This document shows positions 35,881-45,120 of a stretch of 64,000 nucleotides of DNA, piece by piece; position 1 is the first letter of the stretch; each line of letters begins with the position of its first letter. Position numbers and translations under genes: made by a program. The notes below the pieces were generated by a model. It made no database searches and had not been told where the DNA came from. It saw nothing but the letters and a program-made list of their open reading frames with translations. Origin of the DNA: Micromonospora cabrerizensis (GTDB lineage Bacteria > Actinomycetota > Actinomycetes > Mycobacteriales > Micromonosporaceae); contig NZ_JAKKFI010000076.1 of the NCBI RefSeq assembly GCF_022230955.1, positions 1 through 64,000 on the forward strand, in the 5' to 3' direction.

Positions 35881-36032
35881 GCCTTGGGCCGCTTCAGGTA
35901 GGCGACCAGCTGGTCCGGGTTGGGCCCCGGGATCACGGCGACGAGCTCCCACCCGTCCTCGCCCCAGTTGTCGAGGATCTGCTTGGTCGCGTGGACCAGC
36001 AGCGGGACCGTGGAGTATTCCCACTTCTGCAT
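35877..36032 (-). CDS. DUF4177-family small protein (51 aa)
   Basis: A 51-residue protein beginning MQKWEYSTVPLLVHATK, with DNWGEDGWELVAVIPGPN and ending YLKRPKA. The pattern K-W-E-Y-...-G-W-E-L-V is that of DUF4177. It is easily missed because of its length. ATG at 36032; the stop overlaps the ridA GTG by four bases, so the pair is co-translated. An equivalent small gene sits at the same place before ridA in M. tuberculosis (Rv3678A). Function unknown. Confidence 0.85.
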   Translation of the reverse strand: MQKWEYSTVPLLVHATKQILDNWGEDGWELVAVIPGPNPDQLVAYLKRPKA

Positions 36033-36076
36033 CGCTGAAGGGCTCCCTCTCGGTGCGGAATTGTTCGAGGGACAGC

Positions 36077-36559
36077 CTACGGTCCGCTGGCGGGGCGAGG
36101 CGCGGGACGCTGCTCCGGCGCGGCCGGCAGCTCACCGCAGCGCCCTTCGTGCTCGTATCCCTGCGGGCAGCGGGACCGGTCGGGCAGCAGCAGGTCGCAG
36201 AAGACCCGGTGCCGGTTGTTCTGGTCGTCGGCGTTGGACACGGTGGTCTCGCCGGCGTCCAGCTCGGGCAGGAAGCCCAGGGACACCGCGACCCGGCCGG
36301 CCAGCACGGTCGCCGCGGTCAGACTCGGCACCCGGATCGGCAGGTGGATCACGAAGCCCGGCTCGTCGTCGTCTCGAACCCGCTCGGCGGGGCGGCTCGG
36401 TGCCCGCGCGGCCTCCGTCTGCTCCGGCATCCGGCGGTACGACCGTTCGTTGACCGGTTGGCTGCCGACGGGCCCGCCGGTCTCGACCACGGACCCGGGC
36501 CGGCGCGGCCGGTCGTTGGTCGGGAACTGGGTGCGAGGGATGTTGTCCGCGTCGCGCAT
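36077..36559 (-). CDS. Conserved-looking hypothetical protein (160 aa)
   Basis: Not recognised. A charged, Pro-rich N-terminal half is followed by a folded core (FVIHLPIRVPSLTAATVLAG and RVAVSLGFLPELDAGET) and a stretch HRVFCDLLLPDRSRCPQGYEHEGRCGE holding three Cys. The ATG at 36559 has GGAGG 7 bp upstream. Whether it belongs with the DUF4177-ridA unit, 44 bp downstream, is unclear. Confidence 0.6.
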   Translation of the reverse strand: MRDADNIPRTQFPTNDRPRRPGSVVETGGPVGSQPVNERSYRRMPEQTEAARAPSRPAERVRDDDEPGFVIHLPIRVPSLTAATVLAGRVAVSLGFLPELDAGETTVSNADDQNNRHRVFCDLLLPDRSRCPQGYEHEGRCGELPAAPEQRPAPRPASGP

Positions 36560-36914
36560 GCACTGCCTCCGGTCGTACCTCTCGGATCATGCTTCCGGTC
36601 CGAACCCATTGGTCCGTTCCGGCCCCCGCACCGGACGAAGGTAGGTCGGTGGCCGCAGTCCCGCCAATAGGACGCGCACATCCGGTCACCAACAGTCACA
36701 TATGCGACAGATCGTCAGTCGGGGAATGGGCTGCCGAGCTGAGCGCGGCTCATCATCGACCAAACCGGCGGGCTGCGCGGCATGGCAGGGCGACGCCGAT
36801 CCGCCTGTCGACCGCTACCCTTCCGGTCGGACGGTCGCGCAGCGCCCGGACGCCCGCTCGATCACGCTCGGCGCCAGGGGTGGCGGCGGGCGCCGCACCC
36901 ACGGGGGAAAGACC
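36560..36914. other. Divergent intergenic region
   Basis: No gene seen. It holds the ribosome sites of the two divergent genes at its ends (GGAGG on the left for the minus gene, GGGGGAAAG on the right for the plus gene) and a CATATG-centred AT-richer patch near 36700. I cannot place promoters with confidence. Confidence 0.5.
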
Positions 36915-37706
36915 ATGACCCAACCGCCCAGCGGCGACCAGGCCGGCCCACCCGCTCACCCGCCGGCCCACCCGGATCCCGCCGGCCAGCCCGGCTCTCC
37001 GACCGTTCCCACCCAGCCAGCCCCCGCCGCACCGCACGGGCGGCTCGCCCTCCCCGCATCCCCGGCCCAGCCGGCGCTCCCCGCCGAGCCGGCCGTTCCG
37101 TCCCAGCCGGCCCCGCCCGCCCCGTCCGGCGGCGCTGACGGTGCCGGTCAGCCCGAGGGGCCGGGTGGCCTGGCGTCGGCCGCGGCACCGACACAGCCGG
37201 GCAGCCCCGAGATCCCGCCACCGCCGTCGGGATATCCGCCCTACCAGGGCACGGCGGCACCGAAGAAGAAGCGCGGCCTGCTGATCGCGGCGATCGCACT
37301 GGTCGTGATCATGGTGCTCTGCGTGGGCGGGGGTGTGGTGGCGTTCCTGACCCTGCGCAACGCCGAGAGCGGCGAGGGCGCCAAGGAACCGGCGATCGCC
37401 GTCGACGAGTTCCTCACCGCGGTCTACAAGGATCGCGACGCCTCCAAGGCTGCCGATCGGGTCTGCGCCGCTTCCCGCGACGACGAGAAGATCGCCGCGA
37501 AGGTCGCCGAGGTGCAGAAGTACGTCTCCGCGCACCAGAACCCGCGTTTCCGGTGGACCACCCCGAAGGTGGACAACCAGACCGGGGACCGGGCCACCGT
37601 CTCCACCCGGGTCACCATGACCACCTCCGACGAGAAGGTGGCCGACCAGGACCTGCGCTTCACTGTGGTGCAGAAGACGGGTTGGTGGGTCTGCGAGGTC
37701 GCGTGA
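36915..37706 (+). CDS. Pro-rich membrane protein with extracytoplasmic DUF4878/NTF2-like domain
   Basis: 263 residues. The first ~115 residues are a low-complexity Pro/Ala/Gln/Gly segment. A KKKRG stop-transfer motif and one transmembrane helix (about 122-142) follow. The external ~115-residue C-domain (AVDEFLTAVYKDRDASKAAD ... VVQKTGWWVCEV) has the look of DUF4878/NTF2-like lipoprotein domains. Function unknown; such proteins are common on actinobacterial membranes. ATG at 36915 follows GGGGGAAAG. Confidence 0.7.
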   Translation: MTQPPSGDQAGPPAHPPAHPDPAGQPGSPTVPTQPAPAAPHGRLALPASPAQPALPAEPAVPSQPAPPAPSGGADGAGQPEGPGGLASAAAPTQPGSPEIPPPPSGYPPYQGTAAPKKKRGLLIAAIALVVIMVLCVGGGVVAFLTLRNAESGEGAKEPAIAVDEFLTAVYKDRDASKAADRVCAASRDDEKIAAKVAEVQKYVSAHQNPRFRWTTPKVDNQTGDRATVSTRVTMTTSDEKVADQDLRFTVVQKTGWWVCEVA

Positions 37707-37732
37707 CCGCCGGGCCTGGATAGGCTCGACGG

Positions 37733-38710
37733 GTGTGTGCAGCTGAGCGGCCGATCGAGCCGGCCGGTACCGGATGGTCCGCCCGCCTTCATGTGGTGAC
37801 CGGCAAGGGCGGCACCGGCAAGACCAGCGTGGCGGCGGCCCTGGCCCTCGCGCTCGCCGCCGGTGGCCGGCGCACCCTGCTGGTCGAGGTCGAGGGGCGA
37901 CAGGGCATCGCCCAGCTGTTCGGCATCGACCCGCTGCCCTACGAGGAGCGGCACCTCGCCGACGCGCCGGACGGCGGCGAGGTACGCGCACTCGCGGTCG
38001 ACGCCGAGGAGGCGCTACTCGAGTACCTCGACATGTTCTACAAGCTGGGCGCGGCGGGCCGGGCGCTGCGCAAGCTCGGCGCCATCGACTTCGCCACCAC
38101 CATCGCGCCCGGCCTGCGCGACGTGCTGCTCACCGGCAAGGTGAAGGAGGCCACCACCCGCACCTCCGGGCAGCGGCGCGTGTACGACGCGGTGGTGCTG
38201 GACGCTCCGCCGACCGGGCGGATCGGCCGCTTCCTCAACGTCACGGCCGAGACCGCCCGGCTGGCGAAGGTGGGCCCGATCAAGACCCAGAGCGAGGGGG
38301 TCGCCGCGCTGCTGCGCTCCCCGATGACCGCGGTGCACGTGGTCACGTTGCTGGAGGAGATGCCGGTGCAGGAGACGGTGGACGCGATCGCCGACGTGAC
38401 CTCGCTCGGCTTCGGCATCGGAAAGGTGATCGTCAACGGCGCCCGGCCCCCACTGCCCGCCGGTCAGGCGGTCACCGCCGCGGAGCTGCGGCGCGGGCTG
38501 GTCGCCGCCGGCCTGCCGGCCGATCGGGACACCGTGGCCGGACTGCACGACGAGGCTCGGGACCAGCTCATCCGGCGCGAACTGGAGGATTCGCTCCGCG
38601 CCGAGCTGGTGGAGTTGGGGCTGCCGATGGTCGAGCTGCCGTTGCTGCCCGACGGGGTGGACCGGGCGGGCCTCACGACACTGGCCCGGGCCCTCGTCAG
38701 CGCCGATTGA
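37733..38710 (+). CDS. Get3/ArsA-like ATPase 1
   Basis: 325 residues. Deviant Walker A TGKGGTGKTS with signature Lys25 and Lys30, switch region VVLDAPPTGRIGRF and DVTSLGFGIGKVIVNG. ArsA/Get3-family ATPases dimerise; the actinobacterial pair (Rv3679/Rv3680 in M. tuberculosis) is cytoplasmic and its cargo is unsettled. GTG start at 37733, 26 bp after the previous stop. The second ATPase follows 57 bp downstream. Confidence 0.9.
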   Translation: MCAAERPIEPAGTGWSARLHVVTGKGGTGKTSVAAALALALAAGGRRTLLVEVEGRQGIAQLFGIDPLPYEERHLADAPDGGEVRALAVDAEEALLEYLDMFYKLGAAGRALRKLGAIDFATTIAPGLRDVLLTGKVKEATTRTSGQRRVYDAVVLDAPPTGRIGRFLNVTAETARLAKVGPIKTQSEGVAALLRSPMTAVHVVTLLEEMPVQETVDAIADVTSLGFGIGKVIVNGARPPLPAGQAVTAAELRRGLVAAGLPADRDTVAGLHDEARDQLIRRELEDSLRAELVELGLPMVELPLLPDGVDRAGLTTLARALVSAD

Positions 38711-38767
38711 CTCACACCTGAGCTCAGCACAGGCGCATGGACCCGTGCGGCCCGATACGCTCGATTG

Positions 38768-39916
38768 GTGCCTTCCGAAGACGCGGCGCCGCAGCTGGAC
38801 GTCGACCAGATCCTCGCCGACCCCGGCGTGCGGATCATCGTGTGCTGCGGTGCGGGCGGGGTGGGAAAGACGACCACGGCCGCGGCGCTGGCGCTGCGGG
38901 CCGCCGAGCACCACGGCCGACGCACGGTGGTGCTCACCATCGACCCGGCCCGCCGCCTGGCCCAGTCGCTGGGCCTGACCGAGCTGGACAACACCCCTCG
39001 CCAGGTCAAGGGGATCGACGTCGAGAGCAGTGGCGGCGAGTTGCACGCCATGATGCTGGACATGAAGCGCACGTTCGACGACGTGGTGCTGCAGCACACC
39101 GATCCGGCGAAGGCCGCGGAGATCTTCGCGAACCCGTTCTACCAGGCGATGAGCTCGACCTTCGCCGGCACCCAGGAATACATGGCGATGGAGAAGCTGG
39201 GTCAGCTGCACGCCCGCGGCGAATGGGACCTGATCGTGGTGGACACACCGCCGTCCCGCTCGGCACTGGATTTCCTGGACGCGCCGGCCCGGCTCTCCCG
39301 TTTCCTCGACGGCCGGATGCTGCGACTGCTGCTGGCTCCGGCACGCAGCGGCGGACGGAGCATGTTCAGCCTGGTCACGGCCTCGTTCGGGATGTTCTCG
39401 AAGGTGGTGCAGAAGGTGCTCGGCGCACAACTGCTCACCGACCTGTCCGGCTTCGTGGCCGCACTGGACTCGATGTTCGGTGGTTTCCGGCAGCGCGCCG
39501 AGCAGACGTACCGCATCCTCCAGGCCAGGGAGACGGCCTTCCTGCTGGTCGCGGCACCGGAGCCGGACGCGGTCCGGGAGGCCGCCTACTTCGCGGGTCG
39601 TCTGCGGGACGAGCGGATGCCGCTCGCCGGCCTGGTGCTCAACCGGGTCCACCGACCGGCGGTGCCGGAGCTGGACGCCGAGCAGAGCCGGGTCGCCGCC
39701 GAGCGGCTGACCGAGCTGGGCGGGCACGAGGCCACCGCCGACGTGCTGCGGGCGCACGCGGCGCTGGCTCGTCAGGCGGTACGCGAGCAGCAGGTCGCGG
39801 CGCGGTTCACCGAGGCGTTCCCGGCGGTGCCGGCGGTGTCGGTGACGGCACAGCCCGCCGACGTGCATGACGTCGACGGGCTGCGGACGATCGGCGCGGC
39901 GATCAGCCGGCCGTGA
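38768..39916 (+). CDS. Get3/ArsA-like ATPase 2
   Basis: 382 residues. P-loop GAGGVGKTT at residues 28-36: the first signature Lys of the deviant Walker A is Ala here, unlike the partner protein. It also has LTIDPARRLAQSLGL, VVDTPPSRSALDFLDAP and LLVAAPEPDAVREAAYFA. Probably forms a heterodimer with the upstream ATPase, one active site being modified. GTG at 38768 is preferred over the in-frame TTG at 38765. It is convergent with whiB, the two stops being 6 bp apart. Confidence 0.9.
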   Translation: MPSEDAAPQLDVDQILADPGVRIIVCCGAGGVGKTTTAAALALRAAEHHGRRTVVLTIDPARRLAQSLGLTELDNTPRQVKGIDVESSGGELHAMMLDMKRTFDDVVLQHTDPAKAAEIFANPFYQAMSSTFAGTQEYMAMEKLGQLHARGEWDLIVVDTPPSRSALDFLDAPARLSRFLDGRMLRLLLAPARSGGRSMFSLVTASFGMFSKVVQKVLGAQLLTDLSGFVAALDSMFGGFRQRAEQTYRILQARETAFLLVAAPEPDAVREAAYFAGRLRDERMPLAGLVLNRVHRPAVPELDAEQSRVAAERLTELGGHEATADVLRAHAALARQAVREQQVAARFTEAFPAVPAVSVTAQPADVHDVDGLRTIGAAISRP

Positions 39917-39922
39917 CCGGTG

Positions 39923-40243
39923 TCAGGTGGCCGCGCTGACGAGGATCTTGTCCTTGCCGGTCTTGTCCTTGCTGTTCTTCTTCATCGCGGCCTCGAACAT
40001 CTTGCGCCAGCTCGTCACCTGCGGGTGACGGCGCAACAGCGCCCGCCGTTCGCGTTCGGTCATGCCACCCCACACACCGAACTCGATCCGGTTGTCCAGC
40101 GCGTCGGCCAGGCACTCGTACCGAACTGGGCAGCTCCGGCAGATCCGCTTCGCCACGTTCTGTTCGGCGCCCTGTACGAACAACGCGTCCGGGTCCCCGT
40201 TCTGACATGCCGCCAGTGACGGCCAGTCAGTGATCATGCCCAT
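39923..40243 (-). CDS. whiB4: WhiB-family iron-sulfur transcription factor (WhiB4-like)
   Basis: 106 residues. Four cluster-binding Cys: Cys13, Cys35, Cys38 (CRSC) and Cys44. The G-[IV]-W-G-G turn (FGVWGGMTERERR) follows, then a basic C-terminal tail (MKKNSKDKTGKDK) for DNA binding. WhiB4 responds to oxidation in mycobacteria. Start ATG 40243 has GGGGGG 12 bp upstream; ATG 40237 is possible. It lies between Get3 pair and penicillin-binding protein, as Rv3681c does. Confidence 0.9.
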   Translation of the reverse strand: MGMITDWPSLAACQNGDPDALFVQGAEQNVAKRICRSCPVRYECLADALDNRIEFGVWGGMTERERRALLRRHPQVTSWRKMFEAAMKKNSKDKTGKDKILVSAAT

Positions 40244-40650
40244 GTGTACACGTCCCCCCTTGCAGTACCTACCGACCTCGTCGATGCACGTCAGCCGGCA
40301 ATTCCCCCCGATCGCCCGGCCTGCCTTCCCCAAGGCGGCGCGGACGACATGTGGCGCTGTCGCCGCCCCCATCATGCTCTGTAGTCGACTGATTACGCAA
40401 CGTTGTCGGCGAAATCCATCATTCCGGACACTCCCGGCTTCCCGGGCCTTCGACCGCCGGTTACCCCGCCGAGGTCAGCGATAACGCTGCGCCCCCTCCC
40501 CGAATCAGAGGAGACTCACGCCAGGTCACACGCAACCAAGTACCGGGGGTCGTGCGTTTAGCACAACGAGGGCAGCGCACGCAGGAAATGGGGAAAGAAC
40601 GCCCCAGCGCCCCTCGTTCCCTACTCGCGTACCCTGTCGAGGTGACCTGG
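40244..40650. other. Divergent control region between whiB and the penicillin-binding protein
   Basis: 407 bp without a gene. The left end is the G-rich ribosome site of whiB. The right end carries GAGG at 40639-40642, close to the penicillin-binding protein start. The stretch is less GC-rich around 40380-40420 (GATTACGCAACG). No clear inverted repeat or promoter element could be assigned. Confidence 0.5.
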
Positions 40651-43074
40651 ATGCGGAAACGTGACCACAATGTGCTGACCAACGCCGCATCGCTACTCGT
40701 GTGTGGCCTGTTGGCCGGCGTGGTGGTCGCTGCGGCGGCCTTCCCCGCGGTGGCGATGTCCGGCTTGGCCGCGAAGGCGGGCGCCGAGACATTCGGCAAC
40801 CTGCCCACGGAGCTGACGGTGGCCCGCGCGCCACAGATCAGCTACCTGCTGGCCTCCGACGGCAAGACACCGCTCGCAACGATGTACGACGAGAACCGGC
40901 GCGACGTGAAGCTCGCCGACATCTCCCCCAACATGCAGAAGGCCATCATCGCGGCCGAGGACCACGACTTCTACAAGCACAACGGCGTCGACATCAACGG
41001 TGTCGCCCGCGCGTTCGTCAACAACCAGGCCGAGGGCTCCGGCCGGCAGGGCGCCTCGACGCTGACCATGCAGTACGTCCGGCTGGCCATCGCCTACTCG
41101 GCCACCCACCCGGCCGACGTGGTCGCGGCGACCGAGGACACCAGCGCCCGCAAGCTGCGCGAGATGCGGCTGGCCCTCCAGGTCGACAAGGAATTCTCCA
41201 AGGACGAGATCCTCACCCGCTACCTCAACCTCGCCTCGTTCGGCAACGGCGCGTACGGCATCTTCGCCGCCAGCCAGGTCTACTTTGGCAAGCCGCCGAG
41301 CAAGCTGAAGATCGAGGAAGCGGCACTGCTGGCCGGCATGGTCAAGGCCCCGACGACGAACGACCCGACCACCAAGGCGGGCTTCCCGCTCGCACTGGAA
41401 CGGCGCGACTACGTCATCGACAACATGGTCGAGATCAAGGCCATCACCCAGCAGGAGGCCGACGCGGCCAAGGCCACCAAGCTCGAGGTGAAGGACAAGC
41501 GCACCCCGAACGGCTGCGTCTCCGCCAACGTCAACAGCTGGGGCTTCTTCTGCGACTACTTCTACCGCTGGTGGATGCAGCAGGAGACGTTCGGTTCGAC
41601 CTCGTACGACCGGGAGCGGCGGCTGAAGAGCGGCGGCTACACCGTCGTGACCTCGATCGACGTCCAGGCGCAGAGGGGCGCTGACAAGGCGGTCCGCAAG
41701 GCCAAGAGCGAGAACAGCAAGGAAGCCGCCATGGTCGCGGTGGTCGAGCCCGGCACCGGCCGGGTCCGGGCGCTCGCGGTCAACCGGCAGTTCAAGCTGG
41801 ACGACCCGAAGAACCCGAAGAACAAGATCTCCAGCGATCCCGCGAAGAGCAAGAAGAAGATCCGGGGCAACTACCCGGCGACGGTCAACCCCCTGCTCAC
41901 CGGCGGCGACGGCATCACCGGTTATCAGGCCGGCTCGACCTTCAAGATGTTCACGATCGTGGCAGCGTTGGAGAAGGGCATCCCGCTCAGCTACTCCTTC
42001 AACGCGCCGAAGCAGTTCAAATCGGAATACATCATCCGGCCTGGCCCGGCGGCCTGCCCGGGGACCAACCTCTACTGCCCCACCAACTCGACCGAGAGCA
42101 TGGCTGGCCCAGCCAACATGTGGACCGCGTTCGGCCGGTCGGTGAACACCTACTTCGTGCCCCTGCAACAGCAGGTCGGCGCGGAGAACGTGGTCAAGGC
42201 CGCCAAGCGGCTGGGCATCAACTTCCGGTCCGAGGAAGACCTGACCCTGGAGAAGGGCGCGCACCAGTGGGGCGCGTTCACCCTGGGCGTCTCGCAGACC
42301 ACTCCGCTGGATCTGGCCAACGCCTACGCCACCCTGGCCGCGGACGGGACCTACTGCGAACCGATCCCGGTGCAGGAGATCCGCGACCCGGAGGGCAACA
42401 AGCTCGACATCGCCAACCCGCGATGCGAAAAGCGGTTCAGCACCGACGTGGCCCGCGCCGCGGTGGACGCGGCCCGCTGCCCGGTCGGTGACAAGTCGTC
42501 GTCCTCCCGTTGCGCCGGAGCGACCGCCGGCAACGTCCGCAGCGACGTCGGCTACCCGGTGGCCGGCAAGTCCGGCACCACCGACTCCGAGAAGACCGCC
42601 GCACTGGTCGCGATGACCAAGCAGTACGCGGTCGCGGGCATCATGGCCGACCCGGACTGGCCGCAGACCAACGTGAAGATGAAGCACGCGGAGAAGGACG
42701 GCATCAACCCGCCGGTCTGGGAGACGCTGCGGGACGCGATGAAGGGCAAGAAGGCGATCCAGTTCGAGGCGCCGGGCCAGAAGATCTCCGAAGGTGACCA
42801 ACGGAGCATCCCCAGCGTGAGCTGCATCCCGGTGGAGCAGGCGAAGTCCCGGATCAAGGGCGCCGGCTTCGAGCCGGTGGTCTCCGACACCAAGGTCAAG
42901 TCGTCCTGCCCTGCGGGCACCGCCCACGGCACCAGCCCGGACGGGCGCACCATCAAGGGTGGCGTGGTCACCATCCAGGTCAGCAACGGTGGTGGCGGCA
43001 CCACACCGGGCAACACCGGTGGCGGCGGGCAGCCCGGCAACACCGGTCGACCCGGTGGTCGTCCCGGCGGCTGA
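40651..43074 (+). CDS. ponA2: Bifunctional class A penicillin-binding protein with PASTA domain (PonA2-like)
   Basis: 807 residues. Cytoplasmic start, one transmembrane helix (about 10-33), then a transglycosylase domain with EDHDFYKHNGVD (Glu103) and STLTMQYVRL, and a transpeptidase domain with SxxK (Ser429-x-x-Lys432), SVN (497-499) and KSGT (640-643). A PASTA domain (SVSCIPVEQAKSRIKGAGFE) and a Gly/Pro/Thr tail end the protein. It builds and crosslinks peptidoglycan. The ATG at 40651 is preferred because of GAGG upstream; GTG 40642 is an alternative. Matches Rv3682. Confidence 0.93.
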   Translation: MRKRDHNVLTNAASLLVCGLLAGVVVAAAAFPAVAMSGLAAKAGAETFGNLPTELTVARAPQISYLLASDGKTPLATMYDENRRDVKLADISPNMQKAIIAAEDHDFYKHNGVDINGVARAFVNNQAEGSGRQGASTLTMQYVRLAIAYSATHPADVVAATEDTSARKLREMRLALQVDKEFSKDEILTRYLNLASFGNGAYGIFAASQVYFGKPPSKLKIEEAALLAGMVKAPTTNDPTTKAGFPLALERRDYVIDNMVEIKAITQQEADAAKATKLEVKDKRTPNGCVSANVNSWGFFCDYFYRWWMQQETFGSTSYDRERRLKSGGYTVVTSIDVQAQRGADKAVRKAKSENSKEAAMVAVVEPGTGRVRALAVNRQFKLDDPKNPKNKISSDPAKSKKKIRGNYPATVNPLLTGGDGITGYQAGSTFKMFTIVAALEKGIPLSYSFNAPKQFKSEYIIRPGPAACPGTNLYCPTNSTESMAGPANMWTAFGRSVNTYFVPLQQQVGAENVVKAAKRLGINFRSEEDLTLEKGAHQWGAFTLGVSQTTPLDLANAYATLAADGTYCEPIPVQEIRDPEGNKLDIANPRCEKRFSTDVARAAVDAARCPVGDKSSSSRCAGATAGNVRSDVGYPVAGKSGTTDSEKTAALVAMTKQYAVAGIMADPDWPQTNVKMKHAEKDGINPPVWETLRDAMKGKKAIQFEAPGQKISEGDQRSIPSVSCIPVEQAKSRIKGAGFEPVVSDTKVKSSCPAGTAHGTSPDGRTIKGGVVTIQVSNGGGGTTPGNTGGGGQPGNTGRPGGRPGG

Positions 43075-43091
43075 GCCGACGAGCAGAACAC

Positions 43092-43126
43092 AACGGGCGG
43101 GCACCCTCCTCGGGTGCCCGCCCGTT
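43092..43126. terminator. Strong bidirectional terminator hairpin
   Basis: A perfect 15-bp stem, AACGGGCGGGCACCC (43092-43106) and its complement (43112-43126), with loop TCCTC. It lies between the convergent ponA2 and yqeY genes. Followed by CGTCT rather than a long T-run. Confidence 0.85.
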
Positions 43127-43191
43127 CGTCTGTCCGGATGACCGCTACCGCCACCGATCCCGGGGCGGCGGTAGCAGTGCCGCCGGGGGGG

Positions 43192-43647
43192 TCAGAGGGC
43201 GAGCTGTCGGCGTACCTCGGAAGCCACCCGACCACCCTCGGCCTGGCCCGCCACCGCGGCCTGGGCCGCCTTCATGGCCGGGCCCATCTGGGCCTTGCCG
43301 GTGAAGCCGCCCGCGGCGAGCGCCCCCGACACCAGCTCGGCCAGCTCGGCGTCGGAGAGCTGCTTGGGCAGGTAGCGGTCCAGCACCTCGCCCTCGGCCG
43401 ACTCCTTCGCGGCCTGCTCGGCGCGACCGGCGTCGGCGAACGCGGTGGCTGCCTCCCGGCGCTTCTTGGCTTCCTTGGTCAACACCGCGAGCACCTCGTC
43501 ATCGGTGAGCTCGCGCTTGGCCTTGCCGGCGACCTCGGCGGTGCCGACGGCGGCCAGGGCCATCCGCAGCGTGGAGGTGGTCAGCTCGTCGCGCGCCTTG
43601 AGCGCGGAACGCATGTCGGCAGTGAGGCGGTCCTTCAGCGTGCTCAT
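43192..43647 (-). CDS. GatB/YqeY-family protein
   Basis: 151 residues of the YqeY family: MSTLKDRLTADMRSALKARD, VLDRYLPKQLSDAELAELV and AVAGQAEGGRVASEVRRQL. YqeY resembles the tRNA-binding tail of GatB and may act in amidotransferase-type tRNA processes; its exact role is unknown. It is divergent from the next gene, with 25 bp between the start codons. ATG at 43647. Confidence 0.87.
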   Translation of the reverse strand: MSTLKDRLTADMRSALKARDELTTSTLRMALAAVGTAEVAGKAKRELTDDEVLAVLTKEAKKRREAATAFADAGRAEQAAKESAEGEVLDRYLPKQLSDAELAELVSGALAAGGFTGKAQMGPAMKAAQAAVAGQAEGGRVASEVRRQLAL

Positions 43648-43672
43648 GGACGGTCAAACTACCCTGAACGCC

Positions 43673-44566
43673 ATGCGAAAGCGCACACTATTCCGGCTTG
43701 CCGCCGGAACCGCCACGGTCGGCGCGGCCACCCTCGCGTACGCGTCGCTCATCGAGCGCAACATGTTCACCCTGCGGCGGTACGACGTGCCGGTGCTGCC
43801 GGCCGACGCGGAGCCGCTGCGTGTGCTGCACCTGTCGGACCTGCACATGATGCCCGACCAGGCGCGTAAGCAGCGCTGGGTCGCGTCGCTGGCCGCCCTG
43901 GACCCCGACCTGGTGGTGGTGACCGGCGACAACATGGCGCACCCGGGCGCGGTGCCCGGGGTGCTGCGCGCCCTGCAACCGCTGCTGGACTTTCCCGGAG
44001 CGTTCGTGTTCGGCTCCAACGACTACACCGGGCCGGTCCTGAAGAACCCGTTCACCTACTTCCTGCCCGACCGGGAGTACACCGAGGGCGTCGAGCTGCC
44101 CTACGAGGAGCTGCGTCAGGTGTTCACCGGCGCCGGCTGGGCGGACCTCAACAACGTCCGGACCACCCTGAAGGCCGGCGGTCGGCAGCTCGACCTGGTC
44201 GGCGTGGACGACCCGCACATCGAGCGGGACGACTACCCCTCCGTGGCCGGTGCGGTCTCGTCCTCGGCCGACCTGTCCATCGCGCTGACGCACTCCCCGG
44301 AGCCACGGGTGCTCGACCAGATGGCCGCCGACGGCTTCGGGCTGATGCTGGCCGGGCACACCCACGGCGGTCAGGTCTGCGTACCGGGCTTCGGTGCGTT
44401 GGTGACCAACTGCGGCCTGCCCCGCTCGATGGCGCGCGGTCTGCACCGCTGGCCGGGCTCGGACTCCTGGCTGCACGTCTCCGCCGGCCTCGGCACCCAC
44501 CCCACCGCCCCGATCCGCTTCGCCTGCCCCCCGGAGGCCAGCATCCTGACCCTCATCCCCCGCTGA
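43673..44566 (+). CDS. Metallophosphoesterase with N-terminal membrane anchor (Rv3683-like)
   Basis: 297 residues. A short hydrophobic N-terminus (RLAAGTATVGAATLAYASL) suggests a signal anchor. The calcineurin-like motifs LHLSDLHMMP, VVTGDNMAHP, FGSNDYTGP, LTHSPEP and LAGHTHGGQVCVPG give a complete metal site; this YkuE-like branch often acts on lipid or UDP-sugar phosphates. It follows ponA2 in actinobacteria, as Rv3683 does. Confidence 0.87.
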   Translation: MRKRTLFRLAAGTATVGAATLAYASLIERNMFTLRRYDVPVLPADAEPLRVLHLSDLHMMPDQARKQRWVASLAALDPDLVVVTGDNMAHPGAVPGVLRALQPLLDFPGAFVFGSNDYTGPVLKNPFTYFLPDREYTEGVELPYEELRQVFTGAGWADLNNVRTTLKAGGRQLDLVGVDDPHIERDDYPSVAGAVSSSADLSIALTHSPEPRVLDQMAADGFGLMLAGHTHGGQVCVPGFGALVTNCGLPRSMARGLHRWPGSDSWLHVSAGLGTHPTAPIRFACPPEASILTLIPR

Positions 44567-44632
44567 CCCACCCACACCCCGCTGACCCGCCACACCCCGC
44601 GCCCGCCCGCGCGGGCCGCGGGCCGCGGGCCG

Positions 44633-44712
44633 CAAGATCCGCGCAACATCGGGGATGTTGCTGCCTTACGCCGCGCTGAGGCAGCAACATCGGGGAAGTT
44701 GTGCGGATCTTG
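44633..44712. repeat. Long intergenic palindrome C, GATC near the tips, nested stems
   Basis: Arms 44633-44665 and 44680-44712 (33 nt each) pair at about 27 positions over a 14-nt loop. Each arm also contains its own small stem around CAACATCGGGGATGTTG (right arm has one change), so the DNA could fold as a cruciform with side stems. It lies between the phosphoesterase stop and tRNA-Pro. Confidence 0.8.
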
Positions 44713-44789
44713 ACCCGGACGGGGTCCGGGTGGCGGGGGTACCGAGTTTGACCATCGGGGCGGGTGGGCTACTATTTGTCGGCACGCCT

Positions 44790-44866
<77 letters not shown>

Positions 44867-44880
44867 GAGGTAACAGCAGG

Positions 44881-44908
44881 TCAAGGCCCCTCCACCGAGG
44901 GGCCTTGA
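44881..44908 (+). terminator. Terminator after tRNA-Pro
   Basis: TCAAGGCCCCT (44881-44891) and AGGGGCCTTGA (44898-44908) form a perfect 11-bp stem with a 6-nt loop, followed by TTCGTTT. Confidence 0.85.
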
Positions 44909-45120
44909 TTCGTTTCCGGCGACGGCTGCCCACCTCGTCTCCGCGCACGGCATCAGACGGCGCGGTGCCCCGTGCGACTCCGGTCACGAATCGAGTGCCG
45001 GCGGCGGTCCAGCGAGGCCCCGTGTACCGGACCCGGCGAAAGCTGACGCGCATCCCGCCAGCCTTCAACCTTTCGGCCCTCGACGGAGTCGTGTTGGGTA
45101 ACCAATCGAGGCGGGGGCTT

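Noticed and set aside
38015..39868. A 617-codon open frame opposite both Get3-like genes
   Set aside because: Low-complexity sequence with no domain; the plus-strand genes are well supported.
40693..43104. A minus-strand frame of about 800 codons across the penicillin-binding protein gene
   Set aside because: In GC-rich DNA the frame opposite a strongly biased gene stays open; the plus strand has clear catalytic motifs, so this is a shadow.
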